DNA of 20,809 nt, from NCBI GenBank assembly GCA_028565635.1, contig JAOXYB010109714.1:1-20809 (forward strand). Direction: 5' to 3'. The notes beneath the pieces were generated by a model that made no database searches, was not told the DNA's origin, and saw nothing but the letters and a program-made list of their open reading frames with translations. Made by a program: the position numbers and the translations under genes. Origin of the DNA: Phoronis ovalis. Lineage: Eukaryota; Phoronida; Phoronidae. Of the stretch, positions 1 to 9,900 are shown piece by piece (the stretch's first letter is position 1; each line of letters begins with the position of its first letter).

Positions 1-724
1 GGGTTTACTACCACAAGCTAAAATTTTGGATTGGGTTCTGCGGCACATCCCCGTAGTCAAAAAACCTTGAGTACCCCCTGGGGAAATGGTGTTCAGTAAT
101 TAAGGCAGCTTTAATAGTATGATGATTCATTATGTCATAATGGACACTATTAGTGATACTTAAAGGAAAGGATTGTTTTGAAGTAAATATATAAAGTTCA
201 CAGCACTGAAGGACATGTCATTAAATTCTTGTAATGTAAGCTTAATTTTTTCTCTGTAGTATAGTGACTTTAAAAAAATGAAAGTTTACTCCATCTTAGT
301 AAGGAAATCATTTTTGTCAATTATGCGGTTATGTATTGCAGTATCAGAATTTAGAACAAAACTTCTGGATTTGTTGCTGTAAGGATTTAAGAAATAAATA
401 TGTATCATATGCAATGTGTGCCCCATCCATATATAATATCTGTTCTCCAGACCAGTCTGGCTGGACGACTGGCAAATCCATCTGGCAAGGGGGAACAGAT
501 CTAACTTTCTAAATGCAACCTCGCCAAATGATTTATTTAAGCATGAAATTTGAGCTGGAAGCTGAGACTACTTCAGCTGGCAGATACAATTATGCCGCAT
601 ATTTTGCTGCCTAGTGAACTTTAAAAAATCAGCTTGCAGGTGAATGGGGAATATATATGGCCAACAAATGGTGTATCTATAAGCATGAAACATGTAAGCT
701 GAATATGTTGGTTTGCCATATTAA

Positions 725-736
725 CCCCCCCCCCCC
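725..736 (+). repeat. Poly-C run (12 C)
   Basis: A mononucleotide C run in otherwise AT-rich intron sequence. Length may vary between individuals or through sequencing error. Confidence 0.9.
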
Positions 737-1945
737 GAAATTATCCTCATTGGGTGCTTCTGATATAAGTGTTTAATTGAGATTTTTGAAATACACTTGA
801 ATTCAGTTTTTAGAATCGTTTTTATCATTTAATTCAGAAAAAAATATTTTATTGCAAATGTTTTTTGTGTTGTTACAACCAGAAGTTTCCAGTAAGGCTA
901 GACAATTTTGTCCAAGTTTCACAATTTGCAATGGATATATTTTGTTAAATGAAGCATATAACACAGTGATTGCTTCGCAAGGCTCGCTGTCGAACCGTTT
1001 CCACATTGACGTCAAGCCTCTGTTCATTAAAATTTTTCCTATGCTTAAGTATCCCCTTGTGTTTTATTTAAAAACTCTGTCAGTTTTTGAAACTATATAA
1101 TACCTTTGGCATTTTGCTCTTTATCACCTATGGATAAATCACCTAGGGATAAATATATAGAGTAATCTAATGGAGTAATTGGCAGGTTAATGATTAACAG
1201 CTGAGAAAAGGAACCCGATATTCTAATGTTTTTGTATGCCAGCTTTGATTCATGAAAATTTTGTTGGTATTTATAATTTTCGTGTTCTTTGGTATTAGCT
1301 TTAGAGATTCAAGGAACATATATACACCTGTGAAGCCATCTGATAGCTGCATTTAGATGAACGTCATCTAAAGTGAGTGTCTGCATAGTCAAATCTAATT
1401 CTTCCACAAATTGAATTGGCAATTTGTTATGCAATTAAGATTTTTTTTAAATACATACAAAAAATGGTTGTACTTCAAAGATTTATGGTTCCATCGGTAA
1501 AATTAAGTTTTATTTTTAGCTGTCAGGGAATATTGCAGAAAGAACATGGAATTCTTTACTTGCTTGAATTGATAAGACGCTGCATATATACTGGAATAAA
1601 AGTTGATAAAACTATAAAACTTCATAGCCTTATTAAGTACAAAAATGCTTGTTTATTGAATTGTTAGGATGTTCCAGAATGTTTTAGAGTAGTGTTTGGC
1701 TATTTTTTCAAAATAGTTGTGTTTATAAGTTAGTTAGTGTTGTCATGTAATTGTGAGAAGTAAACAAACTTGGGGAGTGCTGCTGTGAAGTTGTTTATAT
1801 GCCTGCAAGCATCAAACGCAGCTAACTCCACAATTATCAATATAACCAAGGCAAGTAATTGACCAGTACCAGTATGGCGCAGAATGAAGATTTTACGAGA
1901 ATCTACTATTAAATATTAATAATTAAGTAGAAGCGCCTTTTAGCA

Positions 1946-2372
1946 AAGGCCAGGTTGCACACGCAGAAATAGGTGGTTATCCAGACGTATTAGGATTATC
2001 CTGGACCCATGGATATCCAAAGAACCTGTAGGTGACCTTTGCCTCTTGTCTAAAGTTTCATGAAATTTTGACATTTTGATTGTTTGACCTTTGAATGACA
2101 TTTTGGGCCTCAAAATCAGCTAAGATAACCTGTAAATGGCCTTTTAACTTCATTTTTGACCTTTTGACCTCAAAATGACAATATGACCCCTAAATTACCT
2201 GTTAATGACATAAAACCATCATTTTCGAAAGTTAAATGCAATTTTAAGATTTTGACCTTTTGACCTTTAAGTAAGGTCAGCTAACTTACCCCAGGGATGT
2301 CATATGTCAAATTACGTGACTGTAGCACCACTCTGTCTTGATGTAGACACTCTTCCTTGTTACAATTAGCCA
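1946..2372. repeat. TGACCT-rich interspersed repeat block, left flank of fold-back
   Basis: The block opens near a 'ccaggttgcaca' sequence that resembles the 'aggttgcaca' core in the centre of the neighbouring fold-back. It contains many TGACCT/TGACC words (for example 2085-2090, 2157-2162, 2165-2170, 2253-2258, 2261-2266). Parts look like a diverged direct copy of the left fold-back arm: 'catcattttcgaaag' here matches 'catcatttttgaagg' near 2458-2472. It is probably the outer part of the same nonautonomous element or an older tandem copy. No coding frame is present. The left boundary is uncertain. Confidence 0.55.
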
Positions 2373-2653
2373 AAAACATGCTAAAAATAAAACATCTGAC
2401 CTTTTGACCCATAAAAGACCTCAAAAATTATTATGTTTACATTTAGGTGATCATATATCATCATTTTTGAAGGTTTTAAGACATTTTTGAAATTTGACCT
2501 ACTGACCTCAAATTAACCCCTGACCTAATTTTTGTATGTCCCCTCCCAACTAAGTGCACACCTCAAGTTTGGTACCTGTAGCTCAAAGCGTTTCTAAAAT
2601 ATAGATATTTGAAAATTGGAAGAAAAAAAAAGAAAAAATGATACAATCTCAAT

Positions 2654-2676
2654 AGATTGCACCTGCTGTGCAACCT
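2654..2676. repeat. Inner palindrome of fold-back, left copy
   Basis: TTGCAC (2657-2662) and GTGCAA (2668-2673) are reverse complements around a five-base CTGCT centre. The same palindrome appears, reversed, in the right arm, so each arm carries its own small hairpin at its inner end. Confidence 0.75.
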
Positions 2677-2805
2677 AAAAATTTGAAATGTAATTGTAAT
2701 AGTATTCAATGAGCTAATTTTGGCTAGTTCTAAAAAATCTCTTTGGTCCTTTATTAATTATAGTGAATCAAAAACTACAATAGATAATCCTTTTAAGTTA
2801 TAATT

Positions 2806-2828
2806 AGGTTGCACAGCAGGTGCAACCT
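2806..2828. repeat. Inner palindrome of fold-back, right copy
   Basis: AGGTTGCAC (2806-2814) and GTGCAACCT (2820-2828) are perfect nine-base reverse complements around AGCAG. It is the counterpart of the left palindrome and better preserved. Confidence 0.8.
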
Positions 2829-3719
2829 ATTGGGATTGTATCTTTTTTTCTTTTTTTTTTCCAATTTTCAAACGTTTATATTTTCAAAACACTTTGAGCT
2901 ACAGGTACCAAACTTAAGGTGTGTACTTAGTAGGGAGGGGACATACAAAAATTAGATCAGGGGTCAATTTGAGGTCAGTAGGTCAAATTTCAAAAATGTC
3001 TTAAAACCTTCAAAAATAATGTTAACTGGTCATCTAAAGGTCAACATGATGATTTTTGAGGTTTTTATGGGTCAAAAGGTGACATTTTTTATTTTTAGCA
3101 TGTTTTGAACCGCCCTGTATAATACATGTATTTGGTATATAGAGCTATTATAGATTATTGTTATAAACACATGGAAAAAACATTTTTAGTCCTGTGTTTA
3201 TTAAAGCATAATTGACTATTAGAAATAATTATGGACATTACCATCAAGAGATGCTGTTTTTCCCATTTAACTCCTACATTGATGCAGAGTTAAAAGGAAC
3301 ATAATTACTATCCTAGTGATCTGAATTAATATAGAAATCTTCACCAGTTTGAATATGTCTTATTATATGCTGTTTTAGTCGATGAAGGAAAGCAGATAAA
3401 CAATTAGTATATTAAATGGAATATTTTATTGTTTTGTGTTAGCTGAAATAAAACAAGAAGGAATTTTGGCATTTGGCTTTACTTTTCTGTTTTTTTTTAT
3501 ATACATGACTGTGATCATATTCGACTTTTAAAGGATTAAGTTTGCTTGGTCATTTTTTGTGATGTATATCCAAGTTAATCATTTTTAAGGTCAGATATGT
3601 AATTGTTTAATCTGATATGAAAATAATTTTAAATATTATTATAATAATAATTTTCTTATTAAAATAATTTGAGTATTAACGTGAGTGTGATATCTTAAAT
3701 AAAAATATTCCTTTTGTAG

Positions 3720-3923
3720 ATTGAGTTATTGTCACCAAAACAAAATGGTGCCATAGCAGAAGGACAGGAAGGTGAAATGAAGCCACGGAATACAAATAGT
3801 ATACGTCGAATGTGGAAACGTGCTTTCAAAACAATAAAGTCTTCTGATGCACAGAGTCCTACTAGTGAAAAACCTTTAGTCAATGATCAAAGTGATACAA
3901 TGTCACAAAAGTCTTCAAAGTCA
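3720..3923 (+). CDS. stac: STAC homologue exon A (linker; residues 1-68 of window protein)
   Basis: Acceptor ccttttgtag, donor TCA|GTAAGT; 204 bases, phase 0 at both ends. The product is polar and contains a compact basic amphipathic stretch, residues 28-41 (IRRMWKRAFKTIKS), with Trp32 and Phe36 on the hydrophobic side. The remainder is Ser/Thr/Gln-rich (ends SQKSSKS). It has no C1 cysteine/histidine pattern, so it belongs to the linker or an N-terminal segment rather than the C1 domain. The frame also stays open a short way into the intron before a stop, but the consensus donor and the in-frame next exon support ending at 3923. Confidence 0.85.
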
Positions 3924-6900
3924 GTAAGTATAGCTAAACAATGAAGTTTATTCAAATATAAGCACTCGTAGGGAGCTTTTATTACTGAGGGATGTGTTCA
4001 ATCCTTTTCACCTAGTAAGGGAAACATTATAAAGATGTATGCAAATACGACAAATCTTGTCTGTAAAACCAATATACAAACGTGTGGTAGGTTTACTAAA
4101 AGAGGGATTTCTATATGCTGGCGGAACTTTCTTAATAATTCAAAAGGAGAGAGGATATCTTGTATTTACATTTATAACAGAGCAGAAAATTTTAATTAAA
4201 TGGAATAGTACAAATTGCATGTGAAAGGTGTGTTGATTTACAAATTTTAAGATACTGTAAGTGCTGTGTTGTTTCTTGATATGCCATCAAATCTGCATAT
4301 TTGTGATTATGGCTTTGGTTTTCTATTAGATGTTTTAGTCATAGTCTCGTTCTATGACGATTTTACCTAAGTTTTTAAGAATTTGTAAAAATCTTCGGTC
4401 AGTCTCATGTCTGATTCTCATGAAACTATAAACACTCTGTTTTTTGTTCCAAATTATTTTTTTCATTGCTGGCATTATAACCATGAATGCAAAATGACTG
4501 TAATTTTTAAAAATATTTTAGTCATCAATGAAAAGAAGTTTCTTAAAAAGGTCAGATTCTCGTGATAAGAAGAAAGCAGAACCAGAACCTGAACAAAAGC
4601 AAGAACTTGACCGTAAGTTGAACACTTCCACTGTTTATGGACTTACCAATACAGTTATAAAGCTGTAGTAGAACATATTATTGCTGTGTATCATGCAAGA
4701 TATGCATTTGGTAGCATTAGCATTGTGTTTGCATATCTTGATCAGCATCTATCAGTGGCGGGTGGTGCGGACTTAAATATTCCCAGATGGGGAGAGGTGT
4801 CGCCCTTATGGGATTTGTTTTTAGCCTATTTGGTAGCTCAAGTGTCGATAAATTTTAGGTAAAATTAGCCCCCATTGGTAAAGTGGTAGTTCAAGGTAGT
4901 ACAGAAAAGGGTTATGAGTTTTCTTTTTCGTTAATACAATTTTGCAAAAACGCTAAGAATCGTGATCTATCTTTCGTTCTCTCACGGACACTTAATTAGC
5001 AAAATGGTAGTTCAAGTGCACCATATTTTACAGTAAAATAAGTAATTCAAGGGTTTTGAAGTGGAGGCTGCACGCCCCGTATGTATTTTTACAAGAGTCA
5101 TGCACCCCCCGGACTATCAATTGTCTGTCATCAGCATCATCTTCACTGTCATCATTATGATTATAATTAATAACTAGTAACATTAAGATCTACATCGCTA
5201 TATACAGACAGTGCTATTGTCATCATCATTACCGTTATTAACGTGGTAGTCATGATTGTCGTTGGCATCGTTATTATTATTATCCTGCTCATAATAACAA
5301 TCACCATCCATGTTACCACATTCGTGCCATTATACTGATATTTTTGATGTAAAATTGTTTTAACATTTCTGGACCGGTGTAAATCATACAAATCTATTAT
5401 TAAATATTCATTTCTTACTTATAGTTGTATTTATGTAGTAACTGCTGATTTTCTTGCAGTGGCTAGTGCAGATCCTGTGTACAGTTTATTAAAATGTGCA
5501 TCTGATATGTCAAGAGGTAAAATGAATCAATGTGATAACTGTGTGCCCAGTGGAAGATTATCGCGGCAGAGCAGCCAAGCTTCTGGTAACAGCCCAGCTG
5601 GTGGAGGGAGTCCGGTATCAGGTAGGTAGTTATTATGATTATGACAATATAAATAATGGACAGGTAATTTGAGGATTCATATTGGAGTGTGATATTCAGA
5701 TTTAAGGAAGGATAATTTATGAGGCTTTGTTGAATTAATGAAGATTTTTTAGCTAAAATGTCATTCTCTGATAATTTCACTTATAACCCTGCATTTTGGG
5801 AGAGAACAGCTAGTCCCTAATAAACTCTTTTATAATGAATTATTCCAAGCTTTGAATCATCAGATATCATGATCCATATTTAGTATTTTACTTTGCATTT
5901 CAAAATAATGACCGCCTATTAGGAATTATAAATAGAAATCTTAACTGTCGATATATCTTGCTTGGCTTCATATTATCACCTTGTTTTATATTACTGGAAT
6001 GAAACCCATGCTGTGTTTGCTTTATAACCTTTTAAGCATCATGTTAAATAACTTGTTCTGCAGATATTTTTCAGTTGTAGTAACGACAACGTTATTTACA
6101 GTTAATTTTGTGAGATATAATAATTAACTACTTTTGTAGCAATTTCAATAACTACTAACTGTACAGTATGCTGAATTATCCATAATAGAATCTTGCATTG
6201 TGGATCTGTTTTATGTTGTCTTCTTATTCCTGGAGTTATAGTATATAATTAAAATTTCATGGTTCGTGATATGTAATATCTGAATGAGACCTATTTTAAA
6301 GTCTCGTTCACGGAGGGATATTGTGAGAAAATGTGAGATTAAATTTGGCACATTAAAAATTATATGACAAAGCATATCAACCTGTTCTTGAAAAAAATTG
6401 TATGAAAAGACCAGGAAAATTGCGCATGTACACAATAAATAGCATGAGTAAACACAATTTAATATTACTGTTTAGAAATCTTGGTATTGTCAGCCAATAT
6501 TATATAACAAAAAAAAATTGCTTGTACATCAATGTCACAACACCTTATTTAACTTCTGCTCAGGATATGTTAGATTTGGAGACACATTACAATATTGTAT
6601 CACTCGACATAGTGAGTGGGAAGATAATCAGTTTCTTTTATTTCCTTAAGGAAGTAGAAGGAAGTGAATTTTACAAGACAATACATTTTTGTAACACAAT
6701 TCAAAGTGTGTGGAAAACTTCATGCATTACCTGATACTTTTATGCAAACCGTAGTTATAACAAAATAAATATAGACGCATTCCTCAGTATGACAACTTGT
6801 AGAGATGCCAGTTTCCCATTTCTACCTGATGACATCAAGTGTAGTTTTAGGTTATGCTGCTGAGTTCACTAAAATATTAGATAATCACAAGAATATCAGA

Positions 6901-9900
6901 AGTGAAACTTTTTTAATGTATTATTTTGTTATACTTAACCCTTAAAATACATTTTTCTGTAGAATGAAATTTTCACATTGCTTTGGAGTACATCTTAATA
7001 GCTACAATGAAAATACAGTACACATCTCAAAGACTAATATAAATTATAAAAGGAAAACAGAAAAAACGATATTTTAACACTTAAATATTGTGTCACTTTA
7101 TTGTTCTCCCATTTGTAAATTTATTCACATAACCAACCAAACCAACCAACAAACCAACCAAACCAACCAATCAACCAACCAACCAACCAAACCAACCAAC
7201 CAACCAACCAAACCAACTAACCAACCAATCAACCAACCAACCAAACCAACCAACAAACCAACCAAACCAACCAGACCAACCAACCAACCAAACCAACCAA
7301 CTAACCAAACCAAACCAAACCAAACCAACCAAACCAAGCCAAGTCAACCAACCAATCAACCAACCAACCAAACCAAGCCAACCAACCAACCAAACCAACC
7401 AACCAACTAACCAAACCAAACCAAGCCAACCAAACCAACCAACCAAACTAACGAACTAACCAAACCAAACCAAACCAAACCAACCAAACCAACTAAACCA
7501 CCCAAACCAACTAAACCAACCAAACCAACCAACCAAACCAAGCCAACCAACCAAACCAACTATAAACAAACCAAACCAAACCAAACCAACCAAACCAACC
7601 AACCAACCAACCAACCAACCAACCAAACCAAACCAACCAAACCAACCAACCAAACCAAACCAACAAAACCAACCAAACCAAACCAAACCAACTAAACCAA
7701 CCAAACCAACCAAACCAAACCAACTAAACCAACCAAACCAAACCAACTAAACCAACTAAACCAACCAAACCAAACCAAACCAAACCAAATCAACCAAACC
7801 AACCAACCAACCAAACCAACCAAACCAACCAACCAACCAACCAACCAACCAACCAACCAACCAACCAACCAACCAAACCAAACCAACCAAACCAACCAAA
7901 CCAACCAACCAAACCAAACCAACAAAACCAACCAAACCAAACCAAACCAACTAAACCAACCAAACCAACCAAACCAAACCAACTAAACCAACCAAACCAA
8001 ACCAACTAAACCAACTAAACCAACCAAACCAAACCAAACCAAACCAAATCAACCAAACCAACCAACCAACCAAACCAACCAAACCAACCAACCAACCAAC
8101 CAACCAACCAACCAACCAACCAACCAACCAACCAAACCAAACCAACCAAACCAACCAAACCAACCAACCAACCCAAACCAAACCAAACCAAACCAAACCA
8201 AACCAAACCAACCCAACCCAACCCAACCCAAACCAATCCAAACCAAACCAACCCAAACCAAACCAACCCAAACCAACCCAACCAACCAAACCAACCAACC
8301 AAACCAACCAACCAAACCCAACCAACCAAACCAAACCAACCAAACCAACCAAACCAACCAAACCAACCAAACCAAACCAAACCAACCAACCAAACCAACC
8401 AACCAACCAACCAAACCAACCAAACCAACCAACCCAACCAACCAACCAACCAACCAAACCAAACCAACCCAAACCAACCCAACCAACCAACCAAACCAAA
8501 CCAACCAACCAAACCAAACCAACCAACCAAACCCAACCAAACCTAACCAACCAAACCAACCAACCAAACCAACTCAACCAACCAACCAACCAAACCAAAC
8601 CAAACCAAACCAACCAAACCAACCAACCAGTCCTACTTGAATTAAAGTGTGATGTATGTTTAGTAAGTGGTTATGGCATGAAAAACAGCATTATCATAAT
8701 GATAATTGCCAGCAGCTGTAGCCATGAGATTAACACTAACATTATATCACAGTTTTTCTAGACATAGTGCATAGATGGAGATACAAGTGCACTATTCAGG
8801 ACACTGCACAAATGCATTGTTTTCAGTTAATAATAATTGTAAACACGTCTTCCTTGTTCCCACTATTTCTTTCTTCCCCTTTCTACTTGTTGTCTCTGTA
8901 TCCTGCTTATGATTTTTACTTTCAGACTGCCCTTGTCCCTGTCACACTCCAGATGTTCTGGATGCTGTCCAAACTGGCATAAGCCATCCTTTTAGACTTT
9001 ATATTAAAGAAGAAAAATAAGTTGCACTGAAAGATGGTTTTGTTTTGTTTATATTGAACATTTTTTTTGTTGAAGTGCAGTTTGTTGCAGCTGTGCATTT
9101 ATACATATTGTTTGAAAGCTGATTAATTGTATATTTTGTTTTAAATGCTTGCTGTACACTTTTTGTCTTTATTTTTTAAACTGCCACAATAATTTTGTTA
9201 TCAGGGTAGTTTTTGTGCTAACTAAAAATGTTTATTATTAAAAATTATTTTATAGCATAATTGCTTTCAGAAAACCCTTACAAAATTATATAGAATTGAA
9301 ACCAACAAATCTCATTTAAGAATAAATCTAATAAAGGCATGCTGCTGTAAAATATTTGTTTCTTGGTGTTACTTTATAATTTCATGAAATTTTTTTTAAA
9401 TAATTTGTTTCAAACTAGTAATTAACATACAACACATATTTGCTTTTCCTTTTTGGATTGTTTGTCATCATTTTTCTGTATATTGCCATGAACACATAAA
9501 ATCCTTGATAAAACCCAAATAATATTATAAGTAAATCTATTTAAAACTTTGGTTCTGTTCAGATCAAACTACGAAATACTGACCTTACTATAGTTTGGTA
9601 TTGTTATTAAATGCTTTTGTTTGGAAACCATCCTGTAGCATAGTATGGTAGATAAATCCTTCCTTGCATGAGTATAATTACTGACAACTTTAAAACAATC
9701 ATTAGTGAAGTTTCATTGTGTATAAACCTGTGTATATTTTACAAACTTTATTATATACATTTTAGCTGATGAAATGAAAATTTTCTTGTGTCAGATTTAA
9801 TCTAGTTTAATTTTGTGCCAGAAGGATGATCAAATACTCTATCAATATAGAACGATTTCTTAATTAAAAAAATTAAATCTCTTTTGTGTTACATTCCAGA

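Larger units (their letters stand above)
2373..3106. mobile_element. Fold-back (long inverted repeat) element, MITE-like, no ORF
   Basis: A left arm of about 306 bases (2373-2678) is repeated in reverse complement as a right arm (2804-3106), separated by a roughly 125-base AT-rich spacer. Examples: 'aaaacatgctaaaaat' at 2373 pairs with 'atttttagcatgtttt' at 3091-3106. 'ggtacctgtagctcaaa' (near 2570) pairs with 'tttgagctacaggtacc' (near 2893-2909). 'tgtgcaaccta' (2668-2678) pairs with 'taggttgcaca' (2805-2815). The arms are imperfect, so the element is not brand-new. No transposase frame is visible; this fits a nonautonomous fold-back or MITE-type element inserted in the intron. I could not define a target-site duplication. 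Confidence 0.8.
1..3719 (+). other. Intron (3' portion) upstream of first exon in window
   Basis: No convincing coding exon is seen. The stretch ends in a splice acceptor (ccttttgtag) before 3720. It contains a 12-base C run (725-736), a slightly GC-richer patch around 440-600, and the TGACCT-rich fold-back repeat at about 1946-3106. Short open frames at 803-1100 on both strands have no recognisable domain. The missing C1-domain exons of STAC are not found here and would have to lie before position 1. The stretch could also include part of an upstream noncoding region if the gene has an internal promoter, but no promoter evidence is visible. Confidence 0.65.

Noticed and set aside
452-555. 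Acceptor-like ctccag at 451 followed by short open frames in two phases
   Set aside because: No donor before the stops and no fit to STAC C1 sequence; probably chance in a GC-richer patch.
803-1100. Overlapping open frames on both strands (74 and 82 codons)
   Set aside because: No recognisable domain, no supporting splice borders, and the phase or location does not connect to exon A. A patch of higher GC explains both.
5167-5391. Minus-strand Ile/Thr/Met-rich frame
   Set aside because: Made of ATT/ATC/CAT simple sequence.
5460-5621. Cysteines in exon C as part of a C1 zinc-finger domain
   Set aside because: Only one CX2C pair and no His-X12-Cys pattern; the C1 domain is expected upstream of the window.
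6402-6734. Plus-strand frame of 110 codons in the large intron
   Set aside because: No recognised domain, no codon-usage contrast, no poly(A) or splice evidence; its length is within chance for a 6.9 kb intron.
7090-8622. Long open frames in the satellite on both strands (up to 223 codons of Trp/Gly/Leu/Val/Phe, or Asn/Gln/Pro/Thr/Lys)
   Set aside because: A/C-only repeats cannot make stops in most frames; several overlapping frames are open at once and the residues simply spell the repeat.
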